Source of the DNA: an uncultured bacterium
Lineage (GTDB): Bacteria; Verrucomicrobiota; Kiritimatiellia; RFP12; UBA1067
Direction: 5' to 3'
DNA length: 64,000 nucleotides
NCBI GenBank assembly: GCA_902779565.1
Contig: CACZCD010000003.1
Coordinates: 1 to 64,000 of the forward strand
Of this stretch, positions 8,686 to 16,661 are shown one piece after another. The notes under the pieces were generated by a model, which searched no databases, was not told where the DNA came from, and saw only the letters and a list, made by a program, of their open reading frames with translations. Position 1 is the first letter of the stretch. Each line of letters begins with the position of its first letter. A program made the translations under genes and the position numbers.

Positions 8686-11600
8686 TCAAAAATCCACTTT
8701 TGCGCCAAACCCATCGGCGAGATTGGTGACGCGGACGTCTGCGGCCTCGGTGAAGACATGCCGCCAGACGCCGTTCTTCACAACGCCATAGAACGGCTTT
8801 TTGCCCACGCCCTCCACACGTATCGGAACCATCACGTCCTTGTCGGGCGAGGTTACCGATACCTCCACGCCGCCTTTGCCGCAAACGGGCGAGACGCCCG
8901 TTTTCCCAGTACATTCCACCTGACTGGGACAACGGACATCTTGTCCGTTGCCGCCGCCCACGCGCTTCACCGTAGCGGTCAGCGCGCCAAGTTCATGGTC
9001 GCACGCAAGGAAGAGCCGCCCTTCCGCGCCGCCCAGCGAAAGCGGAATCGCAATCGCGCCGTCCTTCACCAGGCAATCGATACGTTTATGCGCGAGAAGA
9101 TCGTAAACCGCCTTGGCATTGCGTTTCAGCGTAACGGTTCCGTCGATCGGAATCCCCTTGTCGAGAACGGTATCGAATACGCCCGCGTATTCGCCCGGAC
9201 CGCGCTTGTCGTTAACGACGAACAGGAGATCGTACGCCTTCTCGCCACGCGCATGGGCGCAGATGAACGGGCTGTCGGACGTAACGCGAGGCGTGACGAA
9301 CGCCGAGACGGTCTTCTTCATCTCCTCGACGGCGGCGCGGAAGGGACCCTCGAACGCAGCCGCGCCGAGTTTGTGCGACGGGGACGGCGCGCAGAACGCG
9401 GGAAGATTGGCGTCCGCCTTCAGCGCCGGCGCAAGCGTCGGGAATGCGACAAGCTTTCCGCCCTTGCGCTGGAAGTCGCGGAGGCGGACGTAGGCGCCCT
9501 CGGTCAGCACGTCCGCCTCCGGCATCAGCAACACCTTCACGCCTTCCGGCACGCCGTTCATCTCAACGTCTTCCTCGAAGAGGACAGACGGCGAGAGGTT
9601 CGCCGAGACCGCCGTCACGCCGCAGAGATGCGGACGGTCCCAATCCATGTACGCCGTGCCGGAAAGGATCGCGGACGCCCAGCCGGCGAAGAGGGCCACC
9701 TCCGACGCACGCTCCGGCACCGCCTTGAAAAGCGGTCCGTACGGGACGGCCACATCGCGGAAGAAATCGGCAATCGCGTTTTTCAAATCGGGGTTCGTGT
9801 ACTGGTAGCCGGAGACGCGCGGGTCTATTTTTGATTTCTTGCTATTCTTCAGCTTGTCGGGATAGACGGCAGGGTCGAACACGCACTCCCAGCCATGAAA
9901 CGAGAATCCGTCCGTCCGGCGCGAAGCCGCCGTCCAGAGTCCGATGCGCATAAGATCCGGCGGCATGGCGGGATAGTACGTCTTGCCGGGATACTTCTTC
10001 GCGAGCTCCTGCCGCACGGCATACCATTCGGGGAGTGCGACATCCTTCTTCAGATGCTGGCGGTTGGCGATGCGGACGAGGTGGCTGATGCACTGCAGAC
10101 CCACAATCGTCAGCTGTCCGGGCGTCCCCCTCGCGACTTCGTTGATGTGCGCCATGTCAAAGCCCACGTTCACCGGCGAGTCGTTGTAGGAGTAGAACCA
10201 CTGACCGACCATCTCCATGGCGCCGCCGCAACCGAAGAGCGGCGGCGTGCGAAGGCATGGCTCGTATTCGGTGAGCACACGGCGGCCGCCCGTTTCCTCC
10301 AGAAACCCTTCGACCATGGCGTCCGCAAACGCGTTCCATCCGTCGCCCTTCTGCCAGAACCAGCGGTAGAACGCGAGCACCGGATGATGCTCCGAGACGA
10401 TCCGGTTCGCCGGGATGTCCTTCAGGTCCTGCCAACGCGGCGCGGCGCGCCCCTTGGCCTCCGGCGGCACCTCGCGCCCCGTGTCGGCGCGATACGCCGC
10501 CGCGTTGCGTTCGGTGAACGAGGGGGTCGTGCGCAGGCGGATTTCGCCGCAGGGACGGAACCCCGCAAACCCCGGCTCGCGGCCGATTTCCTTCGCGATC
10601 TTGCGGATGGCGCGCGTGGCCGCCGTCTGTGCCGCGGGTTCCGCCGCGTCGAGTTCATACAAGCTCGCCTTACCCGGCACCTTTTCGCCTTTCCGGTCGA
10701 TGCGCGGATAGCGCGTGGCAAGCTTTTTGTCACGCCCGTAGCCGCACGGGAACAACGCCGCCGCGCCCAGATCGCCGATGCGCTTCATCCGGCTCCGCGA
10801 CAGCTCGGCCAGCGCCTCGCTCCACGCGGGGTCGTCCGTCGTGAAGTCGCAACGCGTCACGCCGCTGACAGGGAAGCAGTTGAAGCCCATCTCCGCAAAC
10901 AGTTCCATGGTCCCCTCGCTGGGAGGACCGAAACGGCGCTGCTGGTCGTCCGGATTGACCGGCAGATACGCCAGCGGCGGCGGAACGCCGCCCACGATGA
11001 AGAACGCGCCGTCGGACGGGAGATCGAGCGCGTACTTGCCGTCACGTTCGCGCTGAGGCGTCACCTCGCCGTTCGGCCCGTAGATGCGCACGCTCCCGTT
11101 TGCGCGGAAGCGAAGACGCTTCGCGCTGGGGTCCTTGCCTTCCGGATCCCATGCCGCCGCCACGAGAACCGCCGTATCGCCGGAATCGTCCTGGGCCTTG
11201 AACTCGCCAATCACGAGCTTGCCGTCGCACGAAATCTTGCGGACAGCCGTGAAATCGCGCCAACGCACGTCCACCGCGTCGCCGAGCGCCTTGCGCTCCT
11301 CGCCGGAGAACCCCTCGAAACGCGTGCCGATCTGGCGGAAACGGGCGAAGTCCTTCGTCAACGCATGGAGTTCGGCGTTTACGGTGCGGACGCGGTCGTA
11401 GCGCGGCGTCTTCGAGCCATCCTTCTCCAGGATGTTGTTCTCCCACCATGAGGGCGTGTAGCACTCCCATACGACCCGGCGCGTGCCGAATGCGAGCGCG
11501 GTGAACGCCTGGTACCGGAGGCGCGGCAGATCCATCTCAAGCTCCTTGAAGAGCGAGTTCGCCTGAAGGCAGAACGCAAGGCGGCGGTTGTATTCGCGGC

Positions 11601-12339
11601 AGGCACGCGCGACGATCGAGAAGTCCGCAAGTCGGCGCAGCAGGTACGATTCCACCTCGGCCGGCGGCGCGGAGTAGGGATAGAAGTCGAAGCTGACCTC
11701 TTGCATCGTCGGGAACAGTTCGCAGAATGTGCGGATGTAATCCTCGTAGGAGGCGGTGCCCAGCTGCTTCAGGCGCTCTTCCGGAGTGCGCTCGATGTGC
11801 GAGCCGTAGCTCGGGAAGAGGTTCAGAGTGAACTCTACACCCCGTTCCCCGTTCCCCGTTCCCCGTTCCCCATTCCCCGTTCCCCGTTCCCCATTCCCCA
11901 GTTCCCCATTCAAATATTCCACGACCTTCGCGTAGTGCGGAAGATCGCTCTTGCTCGGCTCGTCGCCGATATCCATCGCGAGGATGGCGGGATGCGGAAC
12001 GAACTTCTCCTTCGCCTTCGCATACACCTTGAGCGGACGCTTCTCGTGCATCAGCCCCGCCCATTCCGTCTTGCCGCCCCACCAGCCCGGCACGACGCCG
12101 TTCACGACGGCCTTCACGCCGTATTTCTCGAGAAGGTCAAGCGTCTCGCGGTCGGAGATCTTGATGCACCTCACGAAGTCCGCACCGATCTCCTTGAGAT
12201 CCTTCACGCCCTGCTCGTTGCAAACGGCCTTGCTGAAGCCGCTCACCCCGACCAGAAAAGCATCATCACTCTGTGTCGCACAATCGGCGAAACCACCGAT
12301 CCCCACGGCCAACACAGACATCACGATAGACCTTTTCAT
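8686..12339 (-). CDS. Very large exported glycoside-hydrolase-like protein with two barrel-like halves
   Basis: 1217 residues from ATG 12339, which overlaps the uxaC stop by ATGA. A signal peptide (MKRSIVMSVLAVGIGGFA) is followed by a first barrel-like half (about 20-440; MDIGDEPSKSD near 126). A second half (about 460-1217) contains a beta-galactosidase-trimerisation-like segment (VLLMPEADVL near 940, then RKGGKLVAFPT). I cannot assign a CAZy family; GH42-like is the nearest resemblance. Two parts of the protein are encoded by repeats: NGERGTG heptapeptides at about 143-166, and a palindromic element at about 1130-1151. Both suggest tolerated insertions in surface loops. It lies in the uxaC operon, 32 bp before the LamG gene. 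Confidence 0.6.
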   Translation of the reverse strand: MKRSIVMSVLAVGIGGFADCATQSDDAFLVGVSGFSKAVCNEQGVKDLKEIGADFVRCIKISDRETLDLLEKYGVKAVVNGVVPGWWGGKTEWAGLMHEKRPLKVYAKAKEKFVPHPAILAMDIGDEPSKSDLPHYAKVVEYLNGELGNGERGTGNGERGTGNGERGVEFTLNLFPSYGSHIERTPEERLKQLGTASYEDYIRTFCELFPTMQEVSFDFYPYSAPPAEVESYLLRRLADFSIVARACREYNRRLAFCLQANSLFKELEMDLPRLRYQAFTALAFGTRRVVWECYTPSWWENNILEKDGSKTPRYDRVRTVNAELHALTKDFARFRQIGTRFEGFSGEERKALGDAVDVRWRDFTAVRKISCDGKLVIGEFKAQDDSGDTAVLVAAAWDPEGKDPSAKRLRFRANGSVRIYGPNGEVTPQRERDGKYALDLPSDGAFFIVGGVPPPLAYLPVNPDDQQRRFGPPSEGTMELFAEMGFNCFPVSGVTRCDFTTDDPAWSEALAELSRSRMKRIGDLGAAALFPCGYGRDKKLATRYPRIDRKGEKVPGKASLYELDAAEPAAQTAATRAIRKIAKEIGREPGFAGFRPCGEIRLRTTPSFTERNAAAYRADTGREVPPEAKGRAAPRWQDLKDIPANRIVSEHHPVLAFYRWFWQKGDGWNAFADAMVEGFLEETGGRRVLTEYEPCLRTPPLFGCGGAMEMVGQWFYSYNDSPVNVGFDMAHINEVARGTPGQLTIVGLQCISHLVRIANRQHLKKDVALPEWYAVRQELAKKYPGKTYYPAMPPDLMRIGLWTAASRRTDGFSFHGWECVFDPAVYPDKLKNSKKSKIDPRVSGYQYTNPDLKNAIADFFRDVAVPYGPLFKAVPERASEVALFAGWASAILSGTAYMDWDRPHLCGVTAVSANLSPSVLFEEDVEMNGVPEGVKVLLMPEADVLTEGAYVRLRDFQRKGGKLVAFPTLAPALKADANLPAFCAPSPSHKLGAAAFEGPFRAAVEEMKKTVSAFVTPRVTSDSPFICAHARGEKAYDLLFVVNDKRGPGEYAGVFDTVLDKGIPIDGTVTLKRNAKAVYDLLAHKRIDCLVKDGAIAIPLSLGGAEGRLFLACDHELGALTATVKRVGGGNGQDVRCPSQVECTGKTGVSPVCGKGGVEVSVTSPDKDVMVPIRVEGVGKKPFYGVVKNGVWRHVFTEAADVRVTNLADGFGAKVDF
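8886..8949. repeat. Triple-palindrome element inside a coding region
   Basis: Three perfect hairpins lie back to back: CGGGCG-AGA-CGCCCG (8886-8900); CCCAGT (8905-8910) with ACTGGG (8923-8928); and AACGGACA-TCT-TGTCCGTT (8931-8949). The block is in frame and adds roughly 21 residues near the C-terminus of the large glycosidase-like protein, with no stop codon. Its organisation resembles a REP/palindromic mobile unit. Confidence 0.75.
11844..11911. repeat. Heptanucleotide tandem repeat (GTTCCCC/ATTCCCC) inside a coding region
   Basis: Eight contiguous 7-bp units from 11844 to 11899, a one-base slip at 11900, then one more full and one partial unit. Three units make 21 bp, so the minus-strand gene reads it as the heptapeptide NGERGTG repeated three times. 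The same unit recurs inside uxaC. Confidence 0.9.
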
Positions 12340-13550
12340 TTGATCATCCTTTCTGCATTTCGATAACAAACATTCTCAAGCATCGGGCGAAGCAGCGCTT
12401 CGTCGGATGGGAACACGCCGGCGGAGACCTTCTCCGCGACCCATTTGCAGAGAATGCGGCGGAAGTAGTCGTGGCGGACGAACGAGAGCAGCGAACGCGA
12501 ATCGGTCGTCATGCCGATGAAGGTGGAAAGAACCCCGTAGGCGGCATTCTTCTCCAAAACATCGCGGATGCCCTCCTCGTGGTCACACCACCACCACGCC
12601 GGCCCCAGCTGCACCTTGCCCGGCAGGCCTTCACCGTTGAAAGATCCCGCCAGCACGGCGAGCTGCGCATGCGCCTCCGGATTGAGCGACATGAGAACGG
12701 TCCGGGGAAGGGATCCGGCCTTCTCCAGCGCATTCAGGAATGCCGACACTGCCGCCGGATCGACCGGCGCGCGCATCCCGGCGAAGCCGCCAGCCGCCCC
12801 CGCCGCCGCACGAAGGCGCGCCGAGGTCTCGCGCAGCGCGCCAAGGTGCAGCAGCATCGTCCAGCCATGCGCCGCCGCAAACGCGGCAACCGTCGAGAGT
12901 TGAGCGTTGAGAGTTAAGAGTTGAGCAACGTCATCAACAGAGATATCAACAATGCGACATCCAGCGGCGTGAAACTTCTCAAGCGTTTCTTCCGGCACCA
13001 CATCCCCCGCATTCATCCGCAGCGACGGCACAATTGAGGGTTGGAGGTTTAGAGGTTTAGAAGCTGTTCCATCCGAACTTCCAGACTTCCAAACTTCCAA
13101 ACTTCCCAGTTCTCCTGCCCCGACACAAGGACTCATGTATTCCACGCCGAACTTCGCCAGCATCTTCGAGGGCGTCCAGTCGGCAAGCGAGACATTCTCT
13201 AGATCCCGCCACCATCCGCTGCTTCCCGTCCCCCGTTCCCCGTTCCCCGTTCCCCGCAGAAACGTCAGTTCCTGCTCTGCCCATGCGAAGATCGGGTTGC
13301 CCACGAGCTTCGGCAGCGTGCGCATCCAAACCGCCCACTTTTCATCCTCCGGCGCATCGCCGGTGATCAACCGTTCCGGCTCACCGCAGATGCGCATCGC
13401 GCGGTGCTTGTAGGGATCGGACTTCACCCACACCTCGTACAGCGAACCGAGCGGTTTGTCCTCCGCCAGCATCCGCATGTCGAGATGGTTGTGCCAATCG
13501 AGGATCGGCATATCCTTCACCCAGGCATAAAGCGTATCAAATGTCAGCAT
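12336..13550 (-). CDS. uxaC: Glucuronate (uronate) isomerase
   Basis: 404 residues from ATG 13550 (AGAAAGGTAACGC upstream). UxaC converts D-glucuronate to D-fructuronate or D-galacturonate to D-tagaturonate, a TIM-barrel amidohydrolase-fold reaction. DWHNHLD (about residues 18-24) supplies metal-binding His residues. The C-terminal GMTTDSRSLLSFVRHDYFRRILC block is diagnostic for the family. The middle is unusual: three short repeat-derived insertions at about 98-107 (NGERGTG), 147-172 (SLEVWKSG to KPLNLQP) and 207-218 (LLTLNAQLST). Its presence gives the whole locus a uronate-utilisation theme. It begins the enzyme operon and overlaps the next gene by ATGA. Confidence 0.9.
   Translation of the reverse strand: MLTFDTLYAWVKDMPILDWHNHLDMRMLAEDKPLGSLYEVWVKSDPYKHRAMRICGEPERLITGDAPEDEKWAVWMRTLPKLVGNPIFAWAEQELTFLRGTGNGERGTGSSGWWRDLENVSLADWTPSKMLAKFGVEYMSPCVGAGELGSLEVWKSGSSDGTASKPLNLQPSIVPSLRMNAGDVVPEETLEKFHAAGCRIVDISVDDVAQLLTLNAQLSTVAAFAAAHGWTMLLHLGALRETSARLRAAAGAAGGFAGMRAPVDPAAVSAFLNALEKAGSLPRTVLMSLNPEAHAQLAVLAGSFNGEGLPGKVQLGPAWWWCDHEEGIRDVLEKNAAYGVLSTFIGMTTDSRSLLSFVRHDYFRRILCKWVAEKVSAGVFPSDEALLRPMLENVCYRNAERMIK
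12895..12929. repeat. Heptamer repeat (GAGAGTT-like) within uxaC
   Basis: Five adjacent 7-bp units: GAGAGTT, GAGCGTT, GAGAGTT, AAGAGTT, GAGCAAC. They are in frame in uxaC and encode LLTLNAQLST on the minus strand. Confidence 0.75.
13033..13110. repeat. Octamer repeats (GAGGTTTA and ACTTCCAA types) within uxaC
   Basis: Two short octamer runs, GAGGTTTA near 13044-13061 and ACTTCCAG/ACTTCCAA near 13077-13108, with a spacer between them. They encode the low-complexity SLEVWKSG and KPLNLQP segments of UxaC. Confidence 0.7.
13235..13255. repeat. Three GTTCCCC heptamers within uxaC
   Basis: Three perfect copies of GTTCCCC, preceded by one GTCCCCC copy. This is the same unit as the array at 11844-11911, here encoding RGTGNGERGTG at about residues 98-107 of UxaC. 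Confidence 0.85.
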
Positions 13551-13641
13551 GCGTTACCTTTCTACATTGAAGTGTCTTTCACCATTCCAAAGCTGTCATG
13601 AAGTTGTCTCTCCCGGAAAAGGGTTTTGAGGGATCTGGTGC

Positions 13642-16542
13642 CTACAGATCGAATACAACCATGAAGGCGGCCGAGTTTTTGTCAGGTTTTTCAAGGAGCA
13701 CCTTGTTGCCGTCCCAGGAGACGTTGCAGGGTTCGGCATTGCTCTTCTGGCTCAAGACGAAAGCCTTGGGCTTCTTCGACAGATCCACGCCCTTGACTTC
13801 CGCCGTGATTGAGGTGTTGGTGCTGCGATAGTCGGAGACGAGCAGTGCCGCCTTCCGGCCGTCGGACGACTTCACGGCCAGCGTCGAGACCGAATTCTGC
13901 ATTGACGCGCTCGCGCAGATCCCTCTGTATTGCTTTAGGATATCGCCGAACAGGCAGAGGGCATACCAATTCTTGTTCTTGCCGGACTCCTCGAGATACC
14001 CCCACAGACCGTTATGCGCACAACCGTAGAAATAGGCCTGATCGATCTTGGACGACTGAAACTTGATCAGCGAAGAGAGCGTGAAGCAGGCGGAGTCAAT
14101 GCCGTTCGGCGATGCCGGCCCTGAGAACACGCGCTTCCGAACCTCGGGGTCCGAACTGCGGAGCTCTTTCCAACTGCATCCAAGGTAGTGCCATTCATCC
14201 ACCACGAGCTCACAGCGGGGATAGCCGAATTCGTCACACAGCGCGCGCGCCTCCTCAGCCTGGCTGACGATTGCGTCAGGATCCTTCCCGTAGTAGTGCC
14301 AGGAGATGAAGTCAGGGGCAAGATTTGCGTCCTTGCAGGCTTGCAGGAGCGGTTTCAGATAATCGACCTTCAGGCTGCAAAGGTCTGGCCCACCCACCTT
14401 GATTTCGGGGAACTCGGATTTGAGGCGCCTGAGGCATGTGACGAAAAACTTGATGTAGAGGTCGCGCATCTTTTCCTTGTCGTTGCCGCCTTCTGCATCC
14501 GGGAGCCGCCAGAGGAAGTCGATCCCGTCCGGCTCACACCAGATACCCCAGTATTTGATGTTCCACTCGTGACCGTCGGCCCATCCTTTGTTGTAGTGAC
14601 GGACGATGCCGGCGAAGATCTCCGCCGTATGCTCGAAATCGGCTGGCACGGCGGTGTTGTAGAAGAAGTCCTTGCCGGTATGCTCAATGGAGGTCCCCAG
14701 ACGGTAGAAGATGTCCAACCCGACATTGCGGGCAAGGTTGATTAAGTGGTCTGAAGGCTTGAAGATATAGTTCTTCGGATCAGAGGCGTCCAGATGCTGG
14801 AGCGGGAATATCAGCTGGTAGTCTATCACGGGCTGACCGGCATTGATCAAAGCCCAGTCGTGGGTGCGGGCATAGGTCAGGTTCATCGCCGCGATGTCAT
14901 TGTCATCGTTCCTGAACGCGCGCACACTGGAGCGTGGCGCCCAGCTGGCGGAGTGGAGCGCCCGGCGCAAGCACCCCGTCTCACGGGTGAAATCAACCAT
15001 CACACGGGAAGTTGTCGAACTTTCCGCGCCAAACGCCAGGCAGATCATTCCCATAAAAAAGATCAGGCACAGAAGGAGTCTGCCAGCCGGTTTTGCGTGC
15101 CGCTGCCCAAGCAGCGCAAAGAGCGCATCGCGCCCCTCCCGCTCACGCGCCGATGTCGGCAGGAAGCCGCCCAGCCAATAGGCCGCCAGGCACACCGCCG
15201 TCTGCGCGATGGTCGCGCCTTCCCAACTCATCCCAATCACATTCTTGAACAGGAACCCACCGATGACACCGCTCACGATGCAGGCGTACACACCCTTCGT
15301 GTTCGGGCGCCGCCAGAGGATTCCGAACACGCTCGGAATCACGATCGGCACGCCAAAGAGCGCCATCAGGAGCTTGTTCGCCTCAAACGCGCCGCCGAGC
15401 GCCGTGACGAACTGTGCGCCCACCGCCACGAGCGCCGCGACCGCAACCATCCCAAACCGCCCCACGAACAGCATCTCCTTCGCACCGGCGGACGGACGGA
15501 TCAGCCGCTGGTAGATGTCCTTCGAAAAGACGCTCGAGGTCACATTGAACTCCGACGCGAGCGTGGAGAGCGTCGCCGCCAGCATGGCCGAGACCATCAG
15601 CCCGAGCGCACCCGGCGGCAGGAGCTTCGTGCAGAGCGTGAGATACGCCTCCTCCGGGTTGATCCCCGGCAGCATGTGCCGCGCCGCGATCGCCGGCAGC
15701 AGCGCGACTACCGGAAATACGCCGAGCAGCACCGCCGTGAGCAGCCCCATCTTGATCGCGCTCTTTTCGTCCGGCACGCTTTCGAGCCGCTGGATGAACG
15801 CCCAGTTGCCGTTGTACTTGATGAACACGATCAGGTAGTAGGCGAAGAGGAACATGAACGAGCCACGATGGCCGTTGAAGGCGTTGAAGTGATCCGGCAG
15901 CGACTGCGACAGCGCCCCCAGCCCACCAACGGCATTGAGCGAGAGGAACAGCATCGCGACGGCCGCCACAAAGAGGATTGTGCACTGGATCATATCCGTC
16001 ACCAGCACGCTCCAGAGTCCGCCGGTGAGCGTGTAGGCGAGAACGATCAGTACGCCAAGCCAGATGCCGGCGGAAAGCGGAATGTTCAAAAGCACGCTTG
16101 CGATGAGCCCGAGTGAATAGAGACGCACCATGTTGTCCAAAACGCGGAACGCAATGCCGCACCAGCTGATGACCTGCCGCACGTCAGGCCCATATCGCTG
16201 CTCCAGATACTCCATCGGGGTTGTCACCTTCGCCCGCTGCCAACGCCACGCGAAGATCCAGGAACCCGCCACAATCGCGAACACGGTGCTCCAGAAGACG
16301 AGGATCGCCACAAGTCCGTCCTGATAGGCGACGCCCGCATGGGCGATAAACACGAAGGAGCTGATCATCGCCATGTAGGAACTGACGGCCCCCATCCACC
16401 ACGGCACCTTCTTGCCGCCCGAAAAGAAGTCCTTCGAACTCTTGACAAAACGCCCCATAAACAGTCCGGATGCGAGCGTAATCGCGAAATACACGGCGAT
16501 GACAGCGAAATCGAATCCACAAAGTCTGGTTTCAATATTCAT
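13642..16542 (-). CDS. Sodium:solute symporter fused to a GH39-like glycosidase domain
   Basis: 966 residues in one uninterrupted frame. Residues 1-470 are a typical SSS-family sodium/sugar symporter with about 13 membrane segments. A further hydrophobic stretch (RLLLCLIFFMGMICLAFGA, about 487-505) looks like a former signal peptide. The rest resembles a GH39-type beta-xylosidase barrel: YARTHDW early, YWGIWCEPDG (about 664-670) at the acid/base strand, and VVDEWHYLG (about 782) at the nucleophile strand. The usual Asn before the acid/base Glu is Cys here. The enzyme would sit in the periplasm next to the transport pore if the extra segment spans the membrane. There is no Shine-Dalgarno; a perfect -10 lies 7 nt before the ATG. 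Confidence 0.8.
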   Translation of the reverse strand: MNIETRLCGFDFAVIAVYFAITLASGLFMGRFVKSSKDFFSGGKKVPWWMGAVSSYMAMISSFVFIAHAGVAYQDGLVAILVFWSTVFAIVAGSWIFAWRWQRAKVTTPMEYLEQRYGPDVRQVISWCGIAFRVLDNMVRLYSLGLIASVLLNIPLSAGIWLGVLIVLAYTLTGGLWSVLVTDMIQCTILFVAAVAMLFLSLNAVGGLGALSQSLPDHFNAFNGHRGSFMFLFAYYLIVFIKYNGNWAFIQRLESVPDEKSAIKMGLLTAVLLGVFPVVALLPAIAARHMLPGINPEEAYLTLCTKLLPPGALGLMVSAMLAATLSTLASEFNVTSSVFSKDIYQRLIRPSAGAKEMLFVGRFGMVAVAALVAVGAQFVTALGGAFEANKLLMALFGVPIVIPSVFGILWRRPNTKGVYACIVSGVIGGFLFKNVIGMSWEGATIAQTAVCLAAYWLGGFLPTSAREREGRDALFALLGQRHAKPAGRLLLCLIFFMGMICLAFGAESSTTSRVMVDFTRETGCLRRALHSASWAPRSSVRAFRNDDNDIAAMNLTYARTHDWALINAGQPVIDYQLIFPLQHLDASDPKNYIFKPSDHLINLARNVGLDIFYRLGTSIEHTGKDFFYNTAVPADFEHTAEIFAGIVRHYNKGWADGHEWNIKYWGIWCEPDGIDFLWRLPDAEGGNDKEKMRDLYIKFFVTCLRRLKSEFPEIKVGGPDLCSLKVDYLKPLLQACKDANLAPDFISWHYYGKDPDAIVSQAEEARALCDEFGYPRCELVVDEWHYLGCSWKELRSSDPEVRKRVFSGPASPNGIDSACFTLSSLIKFQSSKIDQAYFYGCAHNGLWGYLEESGKNKNWYALCLFGDILKQYRGICASASMQNSVSTLAVKSSDGRKAALLVSDYRSTNTSITAEVKGVDLSKKPKAFVLSQKSNAEPCNVSWDGNKVLLEKPDKNSAAFMVVFDL

Positions 16543-16549
16543 ACCACGG

Positions 16550-16558
16550 ATTATAGCA
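16550..16558 (-). promoter_or_regulatory. Extended -10 promoter, leaderless type
   Basis: TGCTATAAT on the minus strand; the last T of TATAAT is exactly 7 nt before the ATG of the symporter-glycosidase gene at 16542. With the usual -10-to-start distance, transcription would begin at the A of the ATG. No Shine-Dalgarno is present. Confidence 0.6.
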
Positions 16559-16579
16559 GATGCCCCACCTCAAATCCAT

Positions 16580-16622
16580 CCCATTCAAGAAAGAAAAGGC
16601 ATCCCATTTGAGAAAGAAAACG
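16580..16622. promoter_or_regulatory. Direct-repeat operator candidate for the XylR-type regulator
   Basis: Two 20-bp direct repeats start at 16580 and 16603 (23 bp apart) and match at 17 of 20 positions; the common core is CCCATT-N2-AGAAAGAAAA. They lie between the divergent symporter and regulator genes, upstream of the symporter -10, where AraC-family activators commonly bind. Confidence 0.6.
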
Positions 16623-16661
16623 GTACCCCCGTCCAACGGATTGTGCTACACTACGCACCCA

